Made by a program: the position numbers and the translations under genes. 64,000 nt of DNA from Photobacterium lutimaris (GTDB lineage Bacteria; Pseudomonadota; Gammaproteobacteria; Enterobacterales; Vibrionaceae), in contig NZ_PYMH01000005.1 in the NCBI RefSeq assembly GCF_003025555.1, forward strand, positions 62,001-126,000. Direction: 5' to 3'. Below, one piece after another: positions 45,235 through 53,994 of the stretch (position 1 is its first letter; each line of letters opens with the position of its first letter). The notes beneath the pieces are model-generated. The model saw only the letters and a program-made list of their open reading frames with translations, had not been told where the DNA came from and ran no database searches.

Positions 45235-45724
45235 CAATAAGCTCCAACTACTTATATTTTTATAATTAAAAACAACTGACCCAATCAGAAATGTCAGTTT
45301 TAATTCAATTCAAAGTGAAAAGCTTAGCTCTGGACATCAATAAGATTAGAAATCTCCTTAGCAAACATATTTATTACACCCACAAAAAGTGTAAGTAATT
45401 TTTCGCTAAAAACATTTCTCAACAACAATAATAAACAAGAAAAACAGTAGGAGTAAAAAAACAAAAACAAGATAATTCTCACTTTCTCATGGGACTTTTA
45501 TATATTATTAGAATTGATAAAAAGCAACGCTCATCATACGTCTATGCATAGAAAGGATAACCATTAACACTTTATAGTGAATATAGAATATAAAAAGCAT
45601 AACGAGAGTAATTACCATTCATGCTTACAGTTAAAGCAACAAGCCAAATTACATGCCTATAATCATAGTAGCGCTAGATTTGGCAAATATTGAATAGGGA
45701 ATAACAGGGAAAGGGAGAAGTAAG
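45235..45724. other. AT-rich intergenic region
   Basis: Nearly 490 bases, strongly AT-rich, between divergent genes. Several A- and T-rich tracts suit promoters and nucleoid-protein binding. No gene, hairpin or repeat worth naming was seen. Confidence 0.5.
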
Positions 45725-46210
45725 ATGCAATACCATATCCATACCTTTAGGAATGCACTTATCACCATCATAGAAACTCAGTCATACCGCTATTGCGATC
45801 TCCCTCGCTGGCAAGAGCTCAATACTTTCCCGTTTGGCTCCTGTGATTTGGCCAACAACATGCTGGCGATGTATTTAAGAGAGCAGGGTTATCACCCCAA
45901 AATAATATGGTGCCGAAATAACCTCGCTGACTACCCAGAGATTCTCAGTCATGTTTGGCTAGAGGTGGACGATAAATTTGTTGATATTACCATCAACCAG
46001 TTCCCCCGCCTTATTCGCGAGCGAGTACATATCGTCAATAAATATGATCTTGGTATTTTAAATGAAATTTATTTCAACTGTCGGAATAATGGCCAATTTG
46101 AAGAAAGGGAAGTCGATTTACGTAATCATGCCGGATGTGGCGATGCGATATATCAGGCCGTGGCAACACTTGCCAGAGAGCGGTTAATCATTCACAAAAG
46201 CAATGGGTAA
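45725..46210 (+). CDS. Hypothetical protein with a transglutaminase/papain-like Cys-His-Asp pattern
   Basis: A 161-residue soluble protein. PFGSCDLANNMLAMYLREQG places Cys40 at the start of a helix, and SHVWLEVDDKFVDIT places His76 and Asp87 on following strands. This order (Cys, His, Asp) is that of the transglutaminase/papain-like fold, so a small cysteine peptidase, amidase or acyltransferase is plausible. No signal peptide is seen. The start has GGGAGAAGTAAG upstream. I do not know a named family. Confidence 0.6.
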   Translation: MQYHIHTFRNALITIIETQSYRYCDLPRWQELNTFPFGSCDLANNMLAMYLREQGYHPKIIWCRNNLADYPEILSHVWLEVDDKFVDITINQFPRLIRERVHIVNKYDLGILNEIYFNCRNNGQFEEREVDLRNHAGCGDAIYQAVATLARERLIIHKSNG

Positions 46211-46359
46211 CAATTTATTCATCATGCAAATATGGGATCGGGATATCACTTTGTGATTTCATTGATATAAAGATATATAGAATTATTGCCAGATCACAAT
46301 TTTCATACTGGCAATGCCATATATTGCTGCCCACCTTGCGATGCATACTAAAAAATACA

Positions 46360-47460
46360 ATGAAAAAGAACCTTATAGCTATTGCCCTTACAGGCCTATT
46401 AAGCTTTTCCTCGACGTCTATTCTGGCAGCTGATACAGCCCCTCAGCAGAGTATCCAAGCCAGCGCTGAATACAGCCAATTTACCACCAAGCGCCAAGTC
46501 GTTGATCAACTACTGGCCGATGCCGTTACTGCATTTAAATCTCCAGCTCGCATTTCCCATGCTGGGTTTACGGCAAAAATGCCAAGCAACATGGAAATAG
46601 TCACCAACCGTTTACTTGAAGCCTACCAGCTAGAGCCTTACCGTACAGACTTGTTGATTTCTGCAGCTAATGCCCAGATCTACAACAAGAACGTCGACCG
46701 AGCGATCACGCTATTTGAACAGGTCCTATCCGTTGCTCCACAAGATGTCGATGCTCATGCCTACCTTGCCGTCTGGCAGCAATTCAAGGGCAACAGCCAA
46801 GCTTCGCTTGAGCACATGCAAACCTTGAAAACCCTTAATGCCGGGCGCGCCGACGATATCCAGCGAATTTTTGATACCGTTAACCGTATCATCGCGACCC
46901 CGCTTAAAGACAAGCAAGATAAAACGTATGAAGGCAACACCGCCATCATCACGCTTGGCTACGCTCTGAATCCTGACGGCAGTATGCATGATATCTTGGT
47001 CCAGCGCCTTGAAATGACACTGGCGATGGCCAAAGCACAGCCAAACGCGATGATCGTATTAACCGGCGGCGTTCCAAGAAACCACAAGACCGAAGGCAAG
47101 CTAATGGCAGACTGGCTGGTTGAGAAAGGCATTGCCCGTGACCGTATTATCGAAGACAACTATGCCCGCAGCACGGTCGAAAATGCCCTGTACAGCAGCT
47201 ATGCCCTTGCCCGACATGATATCGACCATGCCACGATTATCAGCTCGGCTAGCCACGTCCGCCGCGGCCAATCACTGTTCGAGATCGCGACATGGCAAAC
47301 CGGCCCTAAAGGCATCAACTTTGATACAGTCTCGGCGGCCGATAAGCCACTGGAAGAGCTGAAAGTGCCTTCTGAAGGTGAGCTGCTGGGTATCTACCGT
47401 GACGCGCTACGTACCTATGGCATGTGGAGCTACCGCTCTTATCCGCTAGAGCAGCGTTAA
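46360..47460 (+). CDS. Exported DUF218 (YdcF/ElyC-like) protein with TPR-like helices
   Basis: A 366-residue protein with a signal peptide (cleavage near ILAA, residue 23). A helical repeat region of TPR type follows (about 85-150; DVDAHAYLAVWQQFKGNSQASLEHM), then a DUF218 domain (AIITLGYALNPDGSM, VLTGGVPRNHKTEGKLMADWLVEKGI, STVENALYSS). DUF218 proteins include ElyC and SanA, which affect cell-wall assembly. An envelope role is likely but unproven. I chose the ATG at 46360, where the signal peptide begins; the longer frame upstream overlaps the previous gene. Confidence 0.85.
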   Translation: MKKNLIAIALTGLLSFSSTSILAADTAPQQSIQASAEYSQFTTKRQVVDQLLADAVTAFKSPARISHAGFTAKMPSNMEIVTNRLLEAYQLEPYRTDLLISAANAQIYNKNVDRAITLFEQVLSVAPQDVDAHAYLAVWQQFKGNSQASLEHMQTLKTLNAGRADDIQRIFDTVNRIIATPLKDKQDKTYEGNTAIITLGYALNPDGSMHDILVQRLEMTLAMAKAQPNAMIVLTGGVPRNHKTEGKLMADWLVEKGIARDRIIEDNYARSTVENALYSSYALARHDIDHATIISSASHVRRGQSLFEIATWQTGPKGINFDTVSAADKPLEELKVPSEGELLGIYRDALRTYGMWSYRSYPLEQR

Positions 47461-47487
47461 TAGGCGGCTTAACCACGTACATACAAC

Positions 47488-47514
47488 AAAGGCAGCCAAC
47501 AGGCTGCCTTTTTG
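47488..47514 (+). terminator. Rho-independent terminator after the DUF218 gene
   Basis: A ten-pair stem, AAAGGCAGCC/GGCTGCCTTT with a four-base loop, is followed by TTG and T-rich sequence 28 bases after the stop codon. Confidence 0.85.
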
Positions 47515-47572
47515 TTTGCCCAACGCTGGAAACATGATCAAGAGGCGGTAGCTAAATCCCCCCCCCTTAACC

Positions 47573-48133
47573 TTACACCTGCTGCAGTGCCCGCATATAA
47601 AACGCCAAAGGCCCAGACAGCATATCAACCTTGAGTTCATGACCTGATTGGCAGCTCATCGCCAAGGCATAGCCATGCAGATAGTCTGCCAGCATCGAAA
47701 GTGCATTCTGGCGCAATTCGGCATCAAGCGACAACGAGGCGGTGGCCAAATCAAACCGCTCGGTAAATACCGTTGCCGGACCATAGGAAGTCATTCCTAG
47801 CAAGGTTTCCAGCAACCCCGGGTATTGCGCCAGTAAATTCAGGTAACTCTCGCACAGTTTTTCCAGCTCTTGCTGCCAATCCCCGCTTGGCTGTGGGCTA
47901 TAAATTTTTTCAACCAACGAGACCGTGACCGCTTCCAGCAGGGCCTGCTTATTGGCGAAATAGTAATAAATCGCCATCGGATCCACGTCGAGACTAGCGG
48001 CCAGCTTACGGATGCTGGGGATCTTGCCGTCTTTTTCCATCAATGTGTTAGCGCACTCAATGATCCGCTCTTTACTCAAGGTCACAGCCGAGGTGGTTGG
48101 CCTTCCCCGTTTTTTGCCCTTGACAGTCATCAT
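47573..48133 (-). CDS. TetR-family transcriptional regulator
   Basis: A 186-residue TetR protein with a helix-turn-helix at about 40-60 (SIRKLAASLDVDPMAIYYYF) and a C-terminal TetR_C ligand domain. It begins with a basic tail (KGKKRGRPTTS). It is divergent from a RibD-like reductase gene, and a perfect 23-base palindrome lies 21 bases from its start codon. Autorepression and control of the neighbour follow by analogy. Confidence 0.9.
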   Translation of the reverse strand: MMTVKGKKRGRPTTSAVTLSKERIIECANTLMEKDGKIPSIRKLAASLDVDPMAIYYYFANKQALLEAVTVSLVEKIYSPQPSGDWQQELEKLCESYLNLLAQYPGLLETLLGMTSYGPATVFTERFDLATASLSLDAELRQNALSMLADYLHGYALAMSCQSGHELKVDMLSGPLAFYMRALQQV

Positions 48134-48153
48134 CGATCCTCAATAAACTTACC

Positions 48154-48176
48154 AATATTCTACATTGTAGAATATT
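48154..48176. promoter_or_regulatory. Perfect TetR-type operator
   Basis: A palindrome of two perfect 11-base arms, AATATTCTACA and TGTAGAATATT, around one central base. It lies between the divergent TetR and reductase genes, where a repressor dimer would cover both promoters. It differs from the parS2 core (TCTACA rather than TTTACA). Confidence 0.8.
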
Positions 48177-48239
48177 ATATACGAAACACCTTTGACCTTC
48201 CAAGCCGATCAACAGAGCAACCCCAATTAGGAGATCACC

Positions 48240-48773
48240 ATGGCAAACATTGTCTATATCGCAACCAGTCTCGACGGATATATCGCCGATAAGAACGGTA
48301 ACCTTGACTGGCTACACAGTGTTCCTAATCCTGATGGGAGCGACTTCGGCTTCCATCAATTCATGGAACGGGTAGATGCCTTAGTGATGGGACGGAATAC
48401 CTTTGAGACCGTATGTGGCTTTGACTGTGAGTGGCCTTACAGCAAACCGGTATTTGTGATCAGCAATAGCCTTAAAGCGATCCCTGAAGGCTTTCAGGAC
48501 AAAGCATTTTTGGTCAGCGGGGAGCTGAAAAACATCATTGCTGAATTAAACGGCAAAGGCTTCAAGGAGCTGTATATCGATGGCGGGATAACAGTACAAA
48601 ACTTCTTGGCCGAGGATCTCATCGACGAGATGATCATCACGACCATCCCTGTCGTACTGGGCGGAGGCAGCCCGCTATTTGGCGATTTACCCTCACCAAT
48701 AAACTTTAAACTGAAACAAAGTGAAGTGCTGGTAAATGCAATGGTGAAAAGCCACTATGTACGCATTGAATAA
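48240..48773 (+). CDS. Dihydrofolate reductase-family (RibD C-terminal domain) protein
   Basis: A 177-residue NADPH-dependent reductase-like protein. It has the family N-terminus IATSLDGYIAD, a middle ALVMGRNTFE and the C-terminal PVVLGGGSPLFGD that binds the cofactor. Members of this YyaP/RibD-C group are mostly uncharacterised; some reduce pterin-like or riboflavin precursors. The ATG follows AGGAGA. It is the only gene behind the TetR palindrome. Confidence 0.88.
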   Translation: MANIVYIATSLDGYIADKNGNLDWLHSVPNPDGSDFGFHQFMERVDALVMGRNTFETVCGFDCEWPYSKPVFVISNSLKAIPEGFQDKAFLVSGELKNIIAELNGKGFKELYIDGGITVQNFLAEDLIDEMIITTIPVVLGGGSPLFGDLPSPINFKLKQSEVLVNAMVKSHYVRIE

Positions 48774-48963
48774 AGATATGATGACTATTTAAAAAGGAAA
48801 TAATATACCAATTTATCACTGTCATTAAATTGGTATCTCCCTATGTTTGACATCATACGTTTCTCATTGCCAAACTCAGCACCGCAGCAAGAATGAATGA
48901 TTTCACTACCCAGCCTCAGTAAATCCCGATATTATCTATGGATAAACCCAAAGGTAATACAAT

Positions 48964-49728
48964 ATGACCATTATGAATTTTGAACAAGCAGCGACCGAAC
49001 TGCTGAACCGCCGTGTGGCAGGTACCAAAGCACAACGTCTTGAAGAACAACACCGTCCAGCCAACGTTGATGATGCTCTGAAAATCCAGTCCTCAATGAT
49101 TGACCAACACAACGACAAAGTGGGTGGATGGAAGTGCTTACTACCGCTTTCAGACGACAAGTTTGTGGTTGCACCAATTTTTGCTGAGACTATTCAACAA
49201 GGCGAAAGCTGTGAGCTGTTTGCCGATAACAACGCAGTGCGCATTGAACCTGAAATTGCTTTTATCCTAAATGCTGATCTGCCTGCTAATCCAGAAGGTT
49301 ACAGCGAAGCGCAAATCAACGCGGCAATTGGCCCATGCCATATGGCACTGGAATTGATGCAAGCTCGCTTTGCTGATGACAGCGGCGCGGAGTTCTTTGA
49401 GAAACTGGCTGACTGCCTGGTCAACCAAGGTATGTTTATCGGTCCTGAAATTGAACGCGAAAAAGCGTTTGCGGCGGCTAATATCGACATCACGGTCACG
49501 CAAGGTGAGCAAGTACAAACTTTCGCTGGCGTGCACCCTAATACTATGCCGCAGAACCCAGTGTATTGGCTGATCAACTATATGACCCGCCGTGGCATGC
49601 ACTTCTCTGCAGGCGAAGCTATCATCACCGGCTCATACTGCGGTATCGTCGAAGTTGAGTTCGAGAAATCGACCACCATTAGCTACGACGGCATTGGTGA
49701 GTACCAAGTTATATTCAACGAGAAATAA
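48964..49728 (+). CDS. Hydratase/fumarylacetoacetate-hydrolase-family protein (MhpD-like)
   Basis: A 254-residue protein that fits the 2-keto-4-pentenoate hydratase/oxalocrotonate decarboxylase family. Seen are VGGWKCLLPLSD, the metal-ligand block RIEPEIAFIL, and the closing ITGSYCGIVEVEF. Such enzymes add water to, or decarboxylate, keto-dienoates from aromatic breakdown and need a divalent metal. No other aromatic-degradation gene is near, so its role here is open. The ATG at 48964 or the one three codons later could be used. Confidence 0.82.
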   Translation: MTIMNFEQAATELLNRRVAGTKAQRLEEQHRPANVDDALKIQSSMIDQHNDKVGGWKCLLPLSDDKFVVAPIFAETIQQGESCELFADNNAVRIEPEIAFILNADLPANPEGYSEAQINAAIGPCHMALELMQARFADDSGAEFFEKLADCLVNQGMFIGPEIEREKAFAAANIDITVTQGEQVQTFAGVHPNTMPQNPVYWLINYMTRRGMHFSAGEAIITGSYCGIVEVEFEKSTTISYDGIGEYQVIFNEK

Positions 49729-49743
49729 TAACCACTAGGAACG

Positions 49744-50016
49744 ATGATCAAGGGGATCATCGTTCTGCTATCACCTGATCTGTACCCAAAAAGCGGCTCC
49801 CCCATCGGGGTCCTGAAGCTGTTCATGAAGCAGCTGGTGATTAGTCGTACCCAGCATGACGCACCAAGCGGCATGTGCATGCTCGCCAAGACCGTGGCCG
49901 AGCTCACCGGTGAGCACGCCGAATTGATGGCTGAAGCCAAACGTTCATTTCGCAAGATGGAGGGTGAATTCGAAGCGCTGATCATCGAGGATGTATTTAC
50001 CCATTACCCGTTCTAA
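49744..50016 (+). CDS. Hypothetical protein, 90 residues
   Basis: An open frame starting at an ATG with AGGA close upstream, 15 bases after the hydratase gene, so possibly in the same transcript. The protein is mixed, with a likely helical C-terminal half (TVAELTGEHAELMAEAKRSFRKMEGEFEAL). I recognise no family. Codon use looks natural. Confidence 0.5.
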   Translation: MIKGIIVLLSPDLYPKSGSPIGVLKLFMKQLVISRTQHDAPSGMCMLAKTVAELTGEHAELMAEAKRSFRKMEGEFEALIIEDVFTHYPF

Positions 50017-50185
50017 GCCCTCTTCCAGATCCTTATTCACCATAAAGCCCTTTGAGCGCCCACATCGTCGCCAGCGCCGAAATGGAGTGTGACAATCATC
50101 ATTATTGTTTAGTACACCGGACGTTTATTCAGCGATTTATTTGCAAAGTTATTTACCGTTGCCGCGTATGTGGAAAGATTATTAA

Positions 50186-50287
50186 ATGATGAGAAAAGAT
50201 ACGCAGCAAGTACGGAGAAAAGTGAATAGAGAAGCTCAAGCTATATTGAATCGTACAATAAAAAATTTCATGGAGAAATATAAATGA
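50186..50287 (+). CDS. Possible 33-residue basic peptide
   Basis: A short frame with two ATGs at its start encodes a strongly basic, helical peptide (RKDTQQVRRKVNREAQAILN and onward). The upstream GGAAAG is a weak ribosome-binding site. Its stop overlaps the start of a second 20-codon frame at 50284. Real small genes and chance are both possible. Confidence 0.3.
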   Translation: MMRKDTQQVRRKVNREAQAILNRTIKNFMEKYK

Positions 50288-50346
50288 TTTTTAATCAAGG
50301 GGTTTCGAATAATATTCCTTGGCGTTGTCATTTAGATAAAAAATAA
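50284..50346 (+). CDS. Possible 20-residue peptide
   Basis: A 20-codon frame whose ATG overlaps the stop of the preceding micro-ORF (AAATGA). GGAG lies about nine bases upstream. The peptide holds one Cys and one Trp. It has no known relatives and the call is weak. Confidence 0.2.
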   Translation: MIFNQGVSNNIPWRCHLDKK

Positions 50347-50348
50347 AA

Positions 50349-50374
50349 AGCCAACTGGCGATACCAACTGGCTT
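50349..50374 (-). terminator. Terminator of the 114-residue protein gene
   Basis: On the minus strand AAGCCA pairs with TGGCTT, and an inner TGG/CCA closes over a small symmetric loop. A long T-rich tail (TTTTTATTTTTT) follows, downstream of the gene ending at 50407. Confidence 0.65.
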
Positions 50375-50406
50375 CTATCAATTTCAGAATATCTTACCGT
50401 ATCCCA

Positions 50407-50751
50407 TCAATGCAAAAAGGTACTGCCTTCGGTGGCACTGGTGGCCGTCAGATCGCCAGCAGGGTTGATCAGGTGCGGTAGGATTTTCGGCAGGTTCAGT
50501 TCAATGTCTTGGTCTTCAACAGGGTTGATGTTGATGTGGTACCAGCCCAGCAAACCCAAAACGGCATAACCAATCGCATCATCACTGTCGCGGTGCTCGA
50601 TGATGATTTGCAAGAAACGCAAAATCGTCTTGTCTTTGGTTTTCGCCTGTTCGAAGGTTTCGTTAAAAATAGCCACTGACTCTTCAATCAGCCCTGCAAA
50701 TTCAGTCTCGATTGCGACTTTGAATGAGCCGCCATCAACAGAAATTTTCAT
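50407..50751 (-). CDS. Hypothetical protein, 114 residues
   Basis: An acidic cytoplasmic protein without signal or membrane segment. It has a probable helical middle (LRFLQIIIEHRDSDDAIGYAVLGLLGWYHININP). It has its own terminator and lies next to the RND pump gene on the same strand but far enough downstream to be independent. No family was recognised. Confidence 0.6.
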   Translation of the reverse strand: MKISVDGGSFKVAIETEFAGLIEESVAIFNETFEQAKTKDKTILRFLQIIIEHRDSDDAIGYAVLGLLGWYHININPVEDQDIELNLPKILPHLINPAGDLTATSATEGSTFLH

Positions 50752-50898
50752 ATCAATATCACCAGATTAAGTCTTGTCGCGATTCCTGTCGTGATAGTAG
50801 CGGAAAGGCGGGAAATTGTCGTACCAGACACATCAAATTCCGTATAAATTCGCACTTTTATTGATGTATACGGTGCCTTTTCGACATTCTAGCATACC

Positions 50899-53800
50899 TC
50901 AGCGATCCTCCATCTGGCGGGCCAGCTGCCGCGATACATGCTCGGGACTTTGGGTGTGACGCGCCAGCAAGCGGTACATTACCGGGATCACTATCAAGGT
51001 GAACAGGGTTGCCACAGTGATACCACACAATACGACAATGCCGATAACAATGCGGTTTTCCGCGCCAGCACCAGTTGCCATAATCAATGGGACAGCACCA
51101 GCAATCGTCGTAATGGCAGTCATCAATATCGGGCGCAACCGTTCGGACGCCGCTTCAAGCAACGCGTCATCAAACGCCATACCCTGATCGCGTAGCTGGT
51201 TGGCAAACTCAACAATCAAGATCCCGTTTTTGGCCGACAAGCCAATGAGCATAATTAGACCAATCTGTGAGTAAATATTGAGGGTCTGGTCAGTGAAATA
51301 CAGCCCGAGCAATGCCCCCATGGTAGCCAGCGGTACGGTAAACATGATGATTAATGGGTGGATGAAGCTTTCAAATTGCGCCGCCAGCACCAGAAATACC
51401 ACCACTAGCGCCAGGGCAAAAATGAATACAATCGACGTACTGGAGTCTTGATAATCTTTCGACGCACCTTTGTAATTGACTACCGCATCGGCAGGCAGCA
51501 ATTCATCAACCAAGCCATTGAGGTAGCCAAGGGCCTCGCCCAAGGTATAGCCGTCCGCTAAATTAGCCTCGAGGGTAATCGCCCTCACCCGATTATAACG
51601 GTTTAGCTGCGGCGCGCCGGCATATTCATCAACAGTAATAAGGCTCGACAGCGGAACAAGAGCCTCGGCCTGCTCTGCCCTGACGTATAAATTCGCTAAA
51701 TCCGCGGCGGTATTTTGCCGCTCGCGCTGGCCTTCAATAATGACATCGTATTCTTCGCCACGCCACGTGTAGGTCGTTACCTGACGGGATCCGAGCATGG
51801 ATTCAAGGGTCTGGCCTATCGTCTTTAACGACACCCCGAGATCGCCGGCCCGATCGCGATCGATCACAACCCGCAGCTGTGGCTTGGTTTCCTTGTAGTC
51901 ATGATCCAGACCGACAATGTTGGCATTGCTAGCCGCCGCATCAAGCAAGAGATCCCGCCATTGGGCCAGCTCTTCATAGCTGCCGCCTCCCAATACGAAC
52001 TGTACCGGCTTACCGACCCCGCGACCGAACGGCTGGCGCATCACCGGAAAAGCGGTGATCCCCGCCAAATCCCCCAACCGCTTGCGGATATCACCAATAA
52101 TCGCTCCTGCCGGGCGGCGCTCGGCCCAATCTTCCAGCACCACAATCGCAAAACCATTGGAAAAGTCGGCAATCCGTCCCCACCCCCGCGGCGCACGGAT
52201 CAGCAAGCGCTTGATCTCGCCTGCTTCCACCAATGGCATCAGGCGGTGCTCGACCTCGTTCATATAAGGCTGGATAAAATCAAAGCTCGCCCCCTGCGGG
52301 CCATTGATGATAATAAACATCGCCCCCCTGTCCTCCCGTGGGGCAAATTCTGTGGGCAGATGCTGCTGCAGCCACCCACAGGCAACCAACACCAGCACCA
52401 AGGCCACAATAACTCTGCGCGGACGCTTGATCGCATGGGCGAGCATCCCCTTGTAGCTCGCCGTCAGCGCGGCCATTGCACGACCACTGAGCCTGACCAA
52501 GCCGCTTTCCTTATCAACCGGCTGCATCAGTTTCGAGGCCATCATCGGGCTCAGCGTCAACGCCACCAAGGATGACAGCATCACTGCGGCACTGATAGCA
52601 ATGGAGAACTCACGGAATAATTTACCCAGATCCCCTTCAAGAAAGCCAATCGGCAGGAAGACCGCGACTAACACCACAGTGGTGGCAATAATGGCAAAAC
52701 TGACCTGTTTGGCACCAAGAAACGCCGCTTTGAGCGGGGGCTCACCGCTACTGATACGACGATGGATATTCTCCAGCATCACAATGGCATCATCGACCAC
52801 AATACCGATAGCCAAAATCAGTGCCAGCAAGGTCAACAGATTAAGGGTAAAACCCAAGGCATAGAGCACCGTAAAGGCACCGATCAGCGAGACCGGCAAG
52901 GTCAAGGCGGGGATCAGCATGGCACGGACACTACCCAGGAAAAGGTAAATCACCACCACCACCAGCCCGAGGGCGATCAACAGGGTTTTGTAGACCTCGT
53001 CAATCGAGGCCTGAATGAACACCGAGGAATCATAGGAGCGCTTGATTTCCATTCCTGGTGGCAGGGTAGGATTGAGCCTATCGACCAAACTATTGGCCGC
53101 TTTGGCCACATCCAAGGTGTTGGCCTTTGACTGGCGGGTGATCCCTATCCCTATCATATCCTGCGTATTACCACGGAAAGTGATCCGCTCTTCTTCGGCA
53201 GCTAATTCGACCTTGGCTACATCACCGAGCCTGATCAAATAACCATCATCGCCAGTGCCAACCACCAAGCGAACAAAATCTTCAGGTGCAACAAAGCTGC
53301 GCTGGGTACGCACCGTGAACTGGCGACTCTCCGACTCCACCGAGCCTGCGGGCAATTCGATATTATCATCGCGCAACGCATCTTCGATATCGGTAACCGT
53401 CAGCTCCCTAGCCGCTAATTTCTGCCGGTCGATCCAGATCCTCAAGGCGTAGGATTTGCCGCCGCCAAGGCGGATCCCCGCGACCCCATCGAGCACCGAG
53501 AATCGATCGACCAAATAGCGACGGGCATAATCCGTCAGCGCCAGCGTGTCCATTCTGTCCGAGACCAAGTTAAGCCACATGATCACTTCCGAGCCAGCGG
53601 CGGCCTTTTGCACCTCCGGCGGGTCGGCTTCATCGGGTAAATTATTGAGAATACCTGCAATACGGTCACGGACGTCGTTAGCCGCGGCATCGATATCGCG
53701 ACCGATTGAAAACTCCAGAGTCACACTGGAACGACCATCCCGGCTACTTGAGCTAATAGAGCGGATCCCTTCGATACCGGCGATCCTATCTTCCACCAAT

Positions 53801-53994
53801 TGGGTGATCCGCGTTTCGACAATAGTTGCCGACGCGCCCCGATAGCTGGTGGATATCGTCACAACCGGCGGGTCAATATCGGGATATTCACGCAGCGGCA
53901 GCCGCTCAAACGCCACCAAGCCAAACACCACCAGCAGAAGGCTGATCACCGAGCCCAGTACCGGACGGGTGACCGAGAGATCCGACAGCCACAT
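50899..53994 (-). CDS. RND efflux pump permease (HAE1/AcrB superfamily), second system
   Basis: A 1031-residue proton-driven exporter of the inner membrane with 12 membrane segments and two periplasmic loops. The first segment follows the typical LSVTRPVLGSVISLLLVVFG, and the proton-relay segment reads GIVVDDAIVMLENIHRRI with the paired Asp. The sequence suggests the branch found in many gamma-proteobacteria next to a lone adaptor. Its ATG overlaps the adaptor stop (TGATG). No outer-membrane factor gene is beside it. Confidence 0.93.
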   Translation of the reverse strand: MWLSDLSVTRPVLGSVISLLLVVFGLVAFERLPLREYPDIDPPVVTISTSYRGASATIVETRITQLVEDRIAGIEGIRSISSSSRDGRSSVTLEFSIGRDIDAAANDVRDRIAGILNNLPDEADPPEVQKAAAGSEVIMWLNLVSDRMDTLALTDYARRYLVDRFSVLDGVAGIRLGGGKSYALRIWIDRQKLAARELTVTDIEDALRDDNIELPAGSVESESRQFTVRTQRSFVAPEDFVRLVVGTGDDGYLIRLGDVAKVELAAEEERITFRGNTQDMIGIGITRQSKANTLDVAKAANSLVDRLNPTLPPGMEIKRSYDSSVFIQASIDEVYKTLLIALGLVVVVIYLFLGSVRAMLIPALTLPVSLIGAFTVLYALGFTLNLLTLLALILAIGIVVDDAIVMLENIHRRISSGEPPLKAAFLGAKQVSFAIIATTVVLVAVFLPIGFLEGDLGKLFREFSIAISAAVMLSSLVALTLSPMMASKLMQPVDKESGLVRLSGRAMAALTASYKGMLAHAIKRPRRVIVALVLVLVACGWLQQHLPTEFAPREDRGAMFIIINGPQGASFDFIQPYMNEVEHRLMPLVEAGEIKRLLIRAPRGWGRIADFSNGFAIVVLEDWAERRPAGAIIGDIRKRLGDLAGITAFPVMRQPFGRGVGKPVQFVLGGGSYEELAQWRDLLLDAAASNANIVGLDHDYKETKPQLRVVIDRDRAGDLGVSLKTIGQTLESMLGSRQVTTYTWRGEEYDVIIEGQRERQNTAADLANLYVRAEQAEALVPLSSLITVDEYAGAPQLNRYNRVRAITLEANLADGYTLGEALGYLNGLVDELLPADAVVNYKGASKDYQDSSTSIVFIFALALVVVFLVLAAQFESFIHPLIIMFTVPLATMGALLGLYFTDQTLNIYSQIGLIMLIGLSAKNGILIVEFANQLRDQGMAFDDALLEAASERLRPILMTAITTIAGAVPLIMATGAGAENRIVIGIVVLCGITVATLFTLIVIPVMYRLLARHTQSPEHVSRQLARQMEDR

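Larger units (their letters stand above)
50017..50406. other. AT-rich intergenic region with two overlapping micro-ORFs
   Basis: About 390 bases. The right half has two very short frames joined by an ATGA overlap (listed separately) and ends in a hairpin. Nothing was recognised in the left half. Confidence 0.4.

Noticed and set aside
48154..48176. Third parS2 site
   Set aside because: The core reads TCTACA-T-TGTAGA rather than TTTACA-N-TGTAAA, and its place between divergent TetR and target genes fits an operator.
51901..52575. 224-codon plus-strand frame inside the second RND pump gene
   Set aside because: Antisense shadow of a 1031-residue pump with all family motifs; the His/Gln/Pro-rich translation is not protein-like.
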